Shown here: piece after piece, positions 1-6,482 of the stretch
Position numbering within the stretch: position 1 is the stretch's first letter
How the letters are laid out: the number at the start of each line of letters is the position of its first letter
Source of the DNA: Candidatus Gastranaerophilales bacterium
Lineage (GTDB): Bacteria; Cyanobacteriota; Vampirovibrionia; Gastranaerophilales; Gastranaerophilaceae
Length of the DNA stretch: 6,810 nt
Direction of reading: 5' to 3'
NCBI GenBank assembly: GCA_021201175.1
Contig: JAJQFK010000236.1
Location: 1-6,810 of the forward strand
Position numbers and translations under genes: made by a program
Notes under the pieces: model-generated
What the model was told of the DNA's origin: nothing
Seen by the model: the letters and a program-made list of their open reading frames with translations, nothing else
Databases searched by the model: none

Positions 1-1916
1 TGGTATTCGGAAATATGGGCGACGATTGTGCTACCGGCGTTTCTTTTACAAGGAACCCCGCAACGGGCGAGAATAAATTCTACGGTGAATATCTTACAAA
101 TGCACAAGGCGAGGACGTTGTTGCAGGTATCAGAACTCCAAAACCAATTGCAGAGCTGAAAACAGAAATGCCCGCATTGTACAAACAGTATGTCGATATC
201 GCTAAAAAATTAGAACTCGGCTATAAAGATGTTCAAGATATGGAATTTACAATTGAAAAAAGTAAATTGTATATTTTACAAACCAGAAACGGAAAAAGAA
301 CAGCAGCAGCCGCAGTAAGAATAGCGGTTGAAATGTGTGAAGAAGGTATAATAACTAAGGAACGCGCAATACAACTTGTAGACCCTTACAGTGTTAATCA
401 AATTTTATTACCTTGCTTTGACACAAAAGCCCTTGAAGAATCAGTAAAAATAGCGCACGGAGTAAATGCATCACCGGGAGCCGCTGTCGGCAAAATAGTT
501 TTTGATACGGAAGAAGCTGCAAAAAGAGGCGAAGCCGGAGAAAAAGTAATTCTGGTTCGTATTGAAACTTGTCCTGACGATATCCATGGAATGGCTGTTT
601 CTCAAGGTGTTTTGACACTGAGAGGCGGGGCTACTTCCCATGCTGCCGTTGTAGCTAAAGGTATGGGCAAACCTTGTGTGTCAGGCTGTGAAGATATTAA
701 AATTGATTTGGCTAATGAAACCTTAACCGGTGCTGATGGCAAAATCTATCATAAAAATGATATTATATCTCTTGACGGCGGAAAAGGTATTGTTATGGCG
801 GGTTCGGTAAAACTCGTTGAGGCTAAAATTGATGACAATTGGAATAAATTCTTTACATGGGTAGATGAAATTAAAAAATTAAAAGTAGAAGCAAATGCAG
901 ATACTCCAAAAGATATCGAAAATGCTTTAAAATTCGGTGCAGAAGGTGTAGGGCTTTGCAGAACCGAACACATGTTTATGGATCCTGATAGACTTCCATG
1001 GGTGCAAAAAATGATTATAGCCGGAACGGAAGAAGCAAGAAAAGAAGCGTTGGATAAACTTCTTCCGATGCAATACAGCGACTTTTATGCAATGTTTAAA
1101 GCATTAGGCGATAAACCCTTAACAGTAAGACTTTTAGATCCGCCGTTACACGAATTTCTACCGGATAAAGAATCTTTAATTGCCGAAGTTGCAGCATTAA
1201 AAGCGTTAGGTAAAGATGCAAAAGAAAAAGAAGAACTGCTTCATGTTGTTGAAGGATTATCAGAATCTAACCCGATGATGGGCTTAAGAGGGTGCCGTTT
1301 AGGATTAACATATCCTGAAATAAATGAAATGCAGGTTAAGGCAATTTTTGAAGCTTGCTGTGATTTGAAAAAAGAAGGTATTGCCGTTAAACCCTGGGTA
1401 ATGATTCCTTTAATCGGGCATGTTAATGAACTAAAAGTTGCTAAAGATATTTTAGTTCGTGTTGCAAAAGAAGTTATGAGTGCAAAAGGTGTTGAAGTCG
1501 ATTATAAATTCGGAACTATGATTGAAATCCCCAGAGCTGCTCTTACTGCTGACGAGATTGCAGAATATGCGGAATTTTTCTCATTCGGTACAAATGATTT
1601 AACTCAAATGACGTTCGGTTACTCACGAGATGATGCGGAAGGTAAGTTCTTAAACAGATATGTTGAACAAAAAATATTACCCGCTAATCCTTTTACAACT
1701 ATAGATACAAAAGGTGTAGGACAGTTAATTGAGATGTCTATGGAGAAAGGGAAAAAAGTTAATCCTTCTCTTGTCGGCGGTGTTTGCGGCGAGCATGGCG
1801 GCGACCCTGACAGCGTTAAATTCTGCCACAAAATCGGTCTGGACTATGTTTCTTGTTCTCCGTTCAGGATTCCGCAAGCAAGATTGGCTGCGGCTCAAGC
1901 TGTAGTTGAACAATAA
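1..1916 (+). CDS. ppdK: Pyruvate, phosphate dikinase, C-terminal part (5' end outside the window)
   Basis: This enzyme reversibly converts pyruvate, ATP and phosphate to phosphoenolpyruvate, AMP and pyrophosphate in the cytoplasm. The reading frame is open from base 3, and the preceding bases fit a family-typical MVFGNMGDD stretch, so the gene starts upstream. The family is about 880 residues and roughly 245 are missing here. Counting from the Met at base 15, the end of the ATP-grasp domain (QDMEF, QTRNGKRT) lies near residues 73-97. The phosphohistidine domain has GGATSHA with the carrier His at 209 (bases 639-641). The C-terminal PEP-binding barrel carries GLCRTE (Arg316), VRLLDPP (Arg372), MIEIPRAAL (Glu504), SFGTNDLTQMT (Asn527) and the GGVCGEHGGDP loop with the catalytic Cys591. 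Spacings match the well-studied clostridial enzyme. All visible catalytic residues are present, so the gene looks functional. It ends in TAA and is followed 24 bases later by an intrinsic terminator, so it is the last gene of its transcript. Confidence 0.97.
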   Translation, partial: VFGNMGDDCATGVSFTRNPATGENKFYGEYLTNAQGEDVVAGIRTPKPIAELKTEMPALYKQYVDIAKKLELGYKDVQDMEFTIEKSKLYILQTRNGKRTAAAAVRIAVEMCEEGIITKERAIQLVDPYSVNQILLPCFDTKALEESVKIAHGVNASPGAAVGKIVFDTEEAAKRGEAGEKVILVRIETCPDDIHGMAVSQGVLTLRGGATSHAAVVAKGMGKPCVSGCEDIKIDLANETLTGADGKIYHKNDIISLDGGKGIVMAGSVKLVEAKIDDNWNKFFTWVDEIKKLKVEANADTPKDIENALKFGAEGVGLCRTEHMFMDPDRLPWVQKMIIAGTEEARKEALDKLLPMQYSDFYAMFKALGDKPLTVRLLDPPLHEFLPDKESLIAEVAALKALGKDAKEKEELLHVVEGLSESNPMMGLRGCRLGLTYPEINEMQVKAIFEACCDLKKEGIAVKPWVMIPLIGHVNELKVAKDILVRVAKEVMSAKGVEVDYKFGTMIEIPRAALTADEIAEYAEFFSFGTNDLTQMTFGYSRDDAEGKFLNRYVEQKILPANPFTTIDTKGVGQLIEMSMEKGKKVNPSLVGGVCGEHGGDPDSVKFCHKIGLDYVSCSPFRIPQARLAAAQAVVEQ

Positions 1917-1935
1917 AATTAATACTAAACAAACT

Positions 1936-1968
1936 AAAAACGGAGGCACTTAAATGCTTCCGTTTTTT
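1936..1968 (+). terminator. Intrinsic terminator of ppdK
   Basis: An 8-bp stem (cggaggca at 1941-1948 with tgcttccg at 1955-1962, one G-U pair) closes a 6-base loop and is followed by six T at 1963-1968. An A-run at 1936-1940 precedes the stem and can pair with the T-run, so it may also work weakly on the other strand. It begins 24 bases after the ppdK stop codon. Confidence 0.88.
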
Positions 1969-1969
1969 A

Positions 1970-2200
1970 AAGCTAAAAATAATATTGTTGAGGAAGAAAC
2001 CCCAAACCTTGCTCCATTTCGGGCAGTAGCGTCATTGCAATGACGCTGATGCTTTCAGTTTCCGCAATGGACGTAGTTGTTGTAGTTGCAAAGTTGCGAT
2101 TTTTTCAATATTCCTACGTGCGTGCCTATAACGTAGTGAGTAATCAATGTTAGCGAAACAACAGCGGAGCGGGTGCTTATTGCATTCGGTCGGGAAACAG
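1970..2200. other. Gene-free stretch with short repeats, left part of a palindrome-rich spacer
   Basis: I find no supportable gene here. The stretch contains a perfect 20-bp palindrome (2028-2047). It also has three imperfect 9-base units sharing agttg at 2072-2098, and the word acgtagt at 2071-2077 and 2131-2137, with a third copy at 2413-2419. An inverted pair ctacgt/acgtag lies at 2114-2119 and 2131-2136. The short words recur across the spacer, which suggests repeat-derived DNA rather than a decayed protein gene. No tRNA or rRNA signature was seen. Confidence 0.5.
2028..2047. repeat. Perfect 20-bp palindrome
   Basis: The sequence agcgtcatt-gc-aatgacgct equals its own reverse complement. 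Allowing one T-G wobble and one mismatch, the symmetry reaches 2023-2052. Its half-sites (cgtcattgc / gcaatgacg) are the same as the ends of the larger inverted repeat at 2201-2279, so it looks like a deleted, end-to-end remnant of the same repeat family. It could alternatively be a protein-binding site. It lacks a T-run, so it is not a typical terminator. Confidence 0.75.
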
Positions 2201-2279
2201 CGTCATTGCGAGGGCTTTAGCCCGTGGCAATCTCTGACATATCTAGGACTGGATTGCTTCGCTATCGCTCGCAATGACG
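2201..2279. repeat. 79-bp nested inverted repeat (REP/MITE-like palindromic element)
   Basis: Perfect 12-bp arms bound the element: cgtcattgcgag at 2201-2212 and ctcgcaatgacg at 2268-2279. Inside, a side hairpin is formed by ggct/agcc (2213-2216 with 2219-2222). A second stem is formed by gcaatc (2227-2232) and gattgc (2252-2257), leaving a loop of about 19 bases. The whole can fold as a branched structure. Repeats with cgtcattgcgag-type ends and internal gcaatc/gattgc are, to my knowledge, scattered in intergenic regions of many unrelated bacteria, but I cannot confirm copy number here. There is no transposase in the window. The element is about 52% GC, well above the neighbouring genes. Confidence 0.78.
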
Positions 2280-2460
2280 ACACCGCCCTACGCGAAATCC
2301 GCTTCTTGGATTTACTCCACGCTCGCAGAGTTTCACCTTCGGAACTCCGTTCCTGCCGGTTCAATCCGCTCGCTATCCGGATTTCATCCATCCGTAAATC
2401 CGCTGTCTGAGCACGTAGTGCGAGTTATGCCGCTCTGGTTGAGCGTTACAATTGATTAAT
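2280..2460. other. GC-rich non-coding stretch with short direct repeats and hairpins
   Basis: The octamer aatccgct occurs three times (2296-2303, 2363-2370, 2397-2404). Two short hairpins involve the same word: aaatcc/ggattt around 2295-2313, and cggattt/aaatccg within about 2377-2402. GC content counted for 2161-2460 is about 53%. Short open frames cross it on both strands, but none has a convincing start, ribosome site or recognisable product. I read it as part of a repeat island, not as a gene. Confidence 0.5.
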
Positions 2461-2488
2461 GAACGAAGTTCTACGGCACAAATTTTGT

Positions 2489-2509
2489 GAAACTTTTTTA
2501 AAAAGTTTC
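2489..2509. repeat. Near-perfect palindrome gaaac-T-run/A-run-gtttc
   Basis: Ten-base arms (gaaacttttt and aaaaagtttc) surround one central T. Just downstream is a short gtcc-gga-ggac inverted repeat (about 2513-2523). The T-run falls inside the stem rather than after it, so this is not a standard terminator. It may be the boundary of the palindrome-rich island, because the DNA after it returns to AT-rich composition. Function unknown. Confidence 0.6.
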
Positions 2510-2523
2510 CCCGTCCGGAGGAC

Positions 2524-2781
2524 AAAATTTAAATTTAAATAATCTTTAAATAAGTCATATACAAAAGATTTCCGCTTTTGTTCAAACTTATTCTTTATTA
2601 CAGGGTGTTTAACATTCTTTCTTGCAAACAAATTGCATACAACAACTAATCAAGTTTATAATAAAATATTTCAATGTGTTCCGGTTTAATTCAGAATTTA
2701 GCAAATGTCTACGGCTTATTTACCATATTCACATCCTTATCAGATATTAGAATAGAAAACAATAACCGGTAGTCAATAAAC
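2524..2781. other. AT-rich intergenic stretch, no gene seen
   Basis: Nothing convincing was found on either strand. A small hairpin (acaaaag at 2561-2567 with cttttgt at 2575-2581) is the only clear structure. A minus-strand open frame of 61 codons at 2446-2631 overlaps the palindrome at 2489-2509, has low-complexity Lys/Phe-rich content and no recognisable domain, so it is not annotated as a gene. Confidence 0.45.
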
Positions 2782-2815
2782 AAAAGAGGCAAAGGTTAAA
2801 ACCTTTGCCTCTTTT
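2782..2815 (-). terminator. Strong bidirectional intrinsic terminator downstream of the TPS adhesin gene
   Basis: A perfect 15-bp inverted repeat (aaaagaggcaaaggt at 2782-2796 and its complement at 2801-2815) encloses a 4-base loop. Read on the minus strand it starts 23 bases after the adhesin stop codon and ends in a T-rich tract. Read on the plus strand it is followed by ttttattttt-like sequence, so it can also stop transcripts arriving from the ppdK side. The arrangement suits two convergent genes. Confidence 0.9.
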
Positions 2816-2838
2816 ATTTTTCAATTTATTATTTTTTA

Positions 2839-4848
2839 TTATTCTTCGTCTTCTTCAATTTCTATCTGACTTGCTGCTGCGAATACATCTATCAATGAAG
2901 TTCTTGTATCTTGTATATTTGTATTGTTGTTGTATGTTTCAGGTTGTCTGGGAAGTTTGTTTAACATTTGTGATTGATCTTCATCTACTATAACGATTGA
3001 TGTATTGTTTTCTGCTACAGGTTCAACTGATGGTGTTACAGGCGCTGTATATGGTCTTTTGTTGATTAATAAGATTTTTTCATCGCCATTTCCGTATTGA
3101 ATATGATGTCTTAATTGATAGTTATCATCTACAATTGTATCAGATGCCGTTACTTCGTAGCTGTCATTAGTTGTATTTGATGTAAATGTTCCGTTTGCTA
3201 CATAAATGTATGAACGTTCACTGTCATCACCTGAAATTTTTTCTTCGGTTGTGTAAGGTAAACCTGCAATTACTTTATCTGCATTTAATGTCATATCACC
3301 GTTTTTAGCAACTAATCTTGATACTGACAACGTACCGTCTGTAGTAATAGTCACATTGTTTTCTGCTTCTGCAACTAATCCTTTTGCTCTATTACCGACA
3401 TTTGCAAGTTCTGCGTTAATATCATTGCCTGCATATAAATTTGTTTGAGAATCGTTTACATCAAGACCTTCAGCGGTTAAATCACCTGCGGCCGTTAATG
3501 TTATTGCGCCTTTATCGCCTGCTGTTAATGAAGAATCTTGAGCCAATACATACCCTGATGTTGCTTCTGCATTAATAGAATCTGAAGCGTTTACGTTTGC
3601 TTTGTATAACCAGATGTTTTCAGCATTCATATCAACATTTTCCGCTGTTACATCAGAACCGTAAATTTGTGCTCTGTCTGTTCCGTTTAACTTAACATTT
3701 GCGCCGTTAACTATAGAACCTTGCTGAATTGAAGCAATTCCGCCGGCTGTTAATGTTACATCACCGCTTGTATTTAATGTTGAATCATCAACAACAACAT
3801 CTCCATTGCTTGATGTTAATGTTATATTTCCGTTTTCTGTTGTCAAAGTGCTTGAACCTACAGAAACCTTTTCGCCTGCTTTAATTACTATATTTCCGGA
3901 AGCTGTTCCGTTAGATACAGATTCAAGAGTAGAATCTTCCATAACAATTTTATTTGAAGCTGTTAACCAGATGTTTCCGTCATTACCGGATACTGCTTTT
4001 GTCGCTTTTAATGTTGCGCCGTTCAAATTGATTTCGCTGTCTGAATCTGTTGAATAGTTTCTTACATCAATGTGTCCGGATTCTATTGCACCGTTTAATG
4101 ATATTAACATTTTATCTGATGATGCAGTTGCATCTGTTACATTTTTTACTGCGCCGTTATTGTAATATGTAAAATTAACACCGTCTGCTGTTACTAATTT
4201 TACTTTTCCGTATGAATCATCTCCTACATTTGCTGCGGTATTTGTAGAGATTTTTGAACCGGCATATTGTGTTATGTTATTTGAGGCAAATGTAACGTTT
4301 TTATCTCCGTATATATTTGCTCCATCCATTACAATGATTCCGTTATCTGATTGATTAGAACCTTTTTGTAATATCAACTTATTATTTTCTTCATCATAGG
4401 TTCCATCTAATGTTGATACTGTGAAAGAATTTAAGTTAACATTAGCGCTGCCGCCGAATAATACACCGTTAGGGTTAATTAATATTACTTTACCTGTATC
4501 TGCATAACCGCAACCAGAACATCCGGAGTTTGTAATGTTACCGTAAATTTGTGACATACCGCCTGATGCACTTACTAAGTTTAATGATGTCTGGTTATGT
4601 GCCGTAAATTCATAGTTTACTGTTGCATCAGAACCAATATTATATGAGTTCCAATTAACTGTTCCTAAACTTCCTTGTCCGCCTGTTGTCTGTACATTCA
4701 TATAATTGTCGGAAGGAGTTGTTATTACTGAATTTGTTGAACTGTTATAGCTTGGTAATGTATTTGCACTTACATCTGCAAAAACGGGAGAAACACTCAT
4801 TGATGCAAAAATTCCAACTGCGATTGTTGAACTTAATAATTTTTTCAT
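2839..4848 (-). CDS. Secreted TPS-domain (filamentous haemagglutinin-like) beta-helix protein
   Basis: Probable exported adhesin or surface protein of the TpsA type, 669 residues. Residues 1-24 form a Sec signal peptide: MKKLL, a hydrophobic core, then PVFA with cleavage likely before Asp25. Residues ~25-230 match the TPS/haemagglutination-activity domain: VNWNSYNIGSDATVNYEF (65-81), QIYGNI (100-105), INPNGVLFGG (124-133) and NVNLNSF (136-142). The family uses this domain for recognition by an outer-membrane TpsB transporter. Residues ~230-530 are short beta-strand repeats rich in Asn, Asp, Ser, Thr and Gly, with recurring STL and GNI/GDVTLT words about 23-27 residues apart, as expected of a right-handed beta-helix. 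The only cysteines are Cys110 and Cys113 (CSGC). The tail has a Pro-rich spacer (~599-612) and ends in IEIEEDEE. The protein is short for an FHA-type adhesin. No TpsB gene is in the window. The start is supported by an aagga ribosome site; the specific target is unknown. Confidence 0.85.
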   Translation of the reverse strand: MKKLLSSTIAVGIFASMSVSPVFADVSANTLPSYNSSTNSVITTPSDNYMNVQTTGGQGSLGTVNWNSYNIGSDATVNYEFTAHNQTSLNLVSASGGMSQIYGNITNSGCSGCGYADTGKVILINPNGVLFGGSANVNLNSFTVSTLDGTYDEENNKLILQKGSNQSDNGIIVMDGANIYGDKNVTFASNNITQYAGSKISTNTAANVGDDSYGKVKLVTADGVNFTYYNNGAVKNVTDATASSDKMLISLNGAIESGHIDVRNYSTDSDSEINLNGATLKATKAVSGNDGNIWLTASNKIVMEDSTLESVSNGTASGNIVIKAGEKVSVGSSTLTTENGNITLTSSNGDVVVDDSTLNTSGDVTLTAGGIASIQQGSIVNGANVKLNGTDRAQIYGSDVTAENVDMNAENIWLYKANVNASDSINAEATSGYVLAQDSSLTAGDKGAITLTAAGDLTAEGLDVNDSQTNLYAGNDINAELANVGNRAKGLVAEAENNVTITTDGTLSVSRLVAKNGDMTLNADKVIAGLPYTTEEKISGDDSERSYIYVANGTFTSNTTNDSYEVTASDTIVDDNYQLRHHIQYGNGDEKILLINKRPYTAPVTPSVEPVAENNTSIVIVDEDQSQMLNKLPRQPETYNNNTNIQDTRTSLIDVFAAASQIEIEEDEE

Positions 4849-4855
4849 GCTTTTT

Positions 4856-4860
4856 TCCTT
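4856..4860 (-). promoter_or_regulatory. Ribosome binding site of the TPS adhesin gene
   Basis: On the minus strand aagga lies 7 bases before the ATG at 4848-4846. It fixes the start immediately before a textbook signal peptide, and no better in-frame start is evident. Confidence 0.75.
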
Positions 4861-4886
4861 TTATTTATAATGCTTATTATGTACTA

Positions 4887-4892
4887 ATTATA
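4887..4892 (-). promoter_or_regulatory. Candidate -10 box for the TPS adhesin gene
   Basis: The minus strand reads TATAAT within catttataattag, about 39 bases upstream of the start codon. No good -35 hexamer is found at the right distance, and the whole 226-bp gap is very AT-rich, so chance matches are likely. The gap length and this perfect hexamer are the only support for a separate promoter. Confidence 0.35.
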
Positions 4893-4994
4893 AATGCTGT
4901 AAAAACAAAAATTGCTAAAGTATAACAAAATGTTAAGTTTTATTACTTCTAATTTTCTGATTTTACTAAAATAATCTCTCTTATATACTACTAT

Positions 4995-5039
4995 AAAAAA
5001 AAATTTTTGAATTTTATTAACAATTTTTTTTCAAATTTT
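4995..5039 (-). terminator. Possible weak AT-rich terminator downstream of ugd
   Basis: On the minus strand aaaatttgaa (5039-5030) can pair imperfectly with ttcaaaaatttt (5011-5000), and a run of T follows down to about 4995. The stem contains almost no G-C pairs, so efficient termination is doubtful. The rest of the 4861-5074 gap is AT-rich and holds no gene. Confidence 0.3.
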
Positions 5040-5074
5040 AACAATTATTTACAAAATTCGGTCAAAATTCAAAA

Positions 5075-6415
5075 TTAACAAGCCTTGAATGAATCAACAT
5101 TTATTCCTTCAGAGAATTTAGAGCCGATACAAATATAATTTATCCCGAAAGATTTCATTAAATCATGCTTATAAAGGTTTCTACCGTCAAAAATAACTTT
5201 ATCTTTTAAAGATGTTTTAATTTTTTCAAAATCGGGACGAATAAACTCATTCCATTCAGTCATTATAATTAAAGCATTAGCATTATCCAGAGCATCATAA
5301 GAAGTATCTGTATAAGTAATTTTATCCTGAAAAATTAATTTTGCGCTATCAAAAGCCTGCGGGTCATACGCCTGAATTTTAACCCCGCGATTTAGTAACT
5401 CATTTATCACCGTAATAGCCGGTGCTTCTCTCATATCATTAGTTTTAGGCTTAAAAGCTAATCCCCATATTGCGAATGTTTTATCTTTCAAATCATAATT
5501 ATAGTAACTAAGAATTTTATCTATAAATAATTTACGCTGATTAATATTAACATACTTCACCGCTTCAAGTATTCTGCTTTCACAATTATTTAATTTAGCT
5601 GTTGATATTAAAGCACTGACATCTTTAGGGAAACATGAACCTCCAAACCCGATACCGGGGAATAAAAACTTGCTTCCGATTCTTTCATCCGCGCAGATTC
5701 CCAAACGAACTTTTTCAATATCTGCACCAACCTTTTCACATATATTTGCCATTTCATTAATAAATGAAATTTTAGAAGCAAGGAATGCATTTGCAACATA
5801 CTTAGTCATTTCAGCAGACTTTACATCCATAAATATTATTTTATTCTCCGACTGCGAATATGGCATATAAATTTCTTTCATAATTTCAGTAGCTTTAGGA
5901 GAATCCGAACCAATTATGATTCTATCAGGGCTAAGAAAATCTTCTACAGCGGCACCTTGTTTTAAAAATTCCGGATTAGAAACAATATCAAACGATACTT
6001 GTGTATTAGCCTTTATTATTTCTGAAATTTTTTCCGCCGTACCGACAGGAACTGTAGATTTATTTACTATAACTTTGTATTCATTCAAACATTTGGCAAT
6101 TTGTTCCGCAACACTTTTAACGGCAGAAAGGTCGCAAGAACCGTCAGTATCTTGTGGTGTAGATACTGCAATAAAGCATACTTTTGAATTTGTAACAGCA
6201 TCATTCAAATTAGTTGAAAATCTTAATCTACCCTCTTTAACATTGGATTTTATTAAATCCTCCAATCCGGGTTCATAAATTGGGATTATTCCATTTTCAA
6301 GTTTTTTTATTTTATTTTTATTGTTATCAACACAAATTACAATATTACCCATATCTGCAAGACATGTACCTGCAACTAAACCTACATAACCCGTACCTAT
6401 TATACAAATATTCAT
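5075..6415 (-). CDS. ugd: UDP-glucose 6-dehydrogenase
   Basis: Cytoplasmic enzyme that oxidises UDP-glucose to UDP-glucuronate with two NAD+, supplying precursor for capsule, exopolysaccharide or lipopolysaccharide sugars. The 446-residue length is normal for the family. The N-terminal Rossmann domain begins MNICIIGTGYVGLVAG (Gly7, Gly9, Gly12), with VSTPQ at 85-89, NKSTVPVGT at 118-126 and SNPEFL at 146-151 (Glu149). The central helix region has EMTKYVANAF (Lys205, Asn209). The catalytic thiol is Cys261 in GFGGSCFPKD (Asp265). The C-terminal UDP-binding domain has WGLAFKPKTNDMREAP (317-332). All catalytic residues expected from the family are present. The frame is open 15 codons further upstream to 6460, but I chose the internal Met because it sits directly on the Rossmann strand and has a strong ribosome site, and because the extension overlaps the divergent promoter. 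It could also be called a nucleotide-sugar dehydrogenase, but the TPQ, GGSCFPKD and length favour the UDP-glucose type. Confidence 0.95.
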   Translation of the reverse strand: MNICIIGTGYVGLVAGTCLADMGNIVICVDNNKNKIKKLENGIIPIYEPGLEDLIKSNVKEGRLRFSTNLNDAVTNSKVCFIAVSTPQDTDGSCDLSAVKSVAEQIAKCLNEYKVIVNKSTVPVGTAEKISEIIKANTQVSFDIVSNPEFLKQGAAVEDFLSPDRIIIGSDSPKATEIMKEIYMPYSQSENKIIFMDVKSAEMTKYVANAFLASKISFINEMANICEKVGADIEKVRLGICADERIGSKFLFPGIGFGGSCFPKDVSALISTAKLNNCESRILEAVKYVNINQRKLFIDKILSYYNYDLKDKTFAIWGLAFKPKTNDMREAPAITVINELLNRGVKIQAYDPQAFDSAKLIFQDKITYTDTSYDALDNANALIIMTEWNEFIRPDFEKIKTSLKDKVIFDGRNLYKHDLMKSFGINYICIGSKFSEGINVDSFKAC

Positions 6416-6419
6416 ATTT

Positions 6420-6425
6420 CCCTCC
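6420..6425 (-). promoter_or_regulatory. Strong Shine-Dalgarno that decides the ugd start
   Basis: The minus strand reads ggaggg four bases before the ATG at 6415-6413. No comparable motif precedes the upstream in-frame ATG at 6460, so translation should begin at 6415. Confidence 0.88.
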
Positions 6426-6432
6426 GGTAAAT

Positions 6433-6441
6433 ATTCTATCA
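6433..6441 (-). promoter_or_regulatory. Candidate extended -10 promoter of ugd
   Basis: The minus strand reads TGATAGAAT, an extended -10 (TGn followed by a 5/6 TATAAT match). The expected -35 position (about 6456-6461) has only a weak atgtca. A start around 6426 would leave a leader of about ten bases that still includes the Shine-Dalgarno. Confidence 0.45.
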
Positions 6442-6453
6442 TAAAAAACAAAT

Positions 6454-6482
6454 TTGACATTTAATAACTGTTGACTTATGTT
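6454..6482 (+). promoter_or_regulatory. Sigma70-type promoter for the metallophosphoesterase gene
   Basis: A perfect -35 TTGACA at 6454-6459 is followed, after exactly 17 bases, by TATGTT at 6477-6482, a 4/6 match to the -10 consensus. The predicted start near 6489 gives a leader of about 48 bases to the ATG at 6537. The -35 overlaps the region where the divergent ugd promoter would have its own -35. Confidence 0.55.

Noticed and set aside
394..973. Antisense open frames inside ppdK
   Set aside because: They are shadows of a strongly conserved gene on the plus strand and lack start signals or recognisable products.
2028..2404. CRISPR array
   Set aside because: The repeats are short, unequally spaced and in mixed orientation; there is no regular repeat-spacer pattern.
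2147..2410. Plus-strand open frame of 87 codons, plus overlapping frames at 2274-2459 (+) and 2203-2391 (-)
   Set aside because: They run through the palindromic repeat on both strands, have no ribosome site or recognisable domain, and look like open frames created by GC-rich repeat DNA.
2446..2631. Minus-strand open frame of 61 codons
   Set aside because: Lys/Phe-rich translation, overlaps the palindrome at 2489-2509, no convincing ribosome site or family match.
2681..2769. Inverted pair ccggtt (2681) and aaccgg (2764)
   Set aside because: Only six bases, about 80 bases apart, in AT-rich sequence without other symmetry; consistent with chance.
6416..6460. 15-codon N-terminal extension of ugd from the ATG at 6460
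   Set aside because: No ribosome site precedes it, the extension falls before the first Rossmann strand, and ggaggg sits directly before the internal ATG at 6415.
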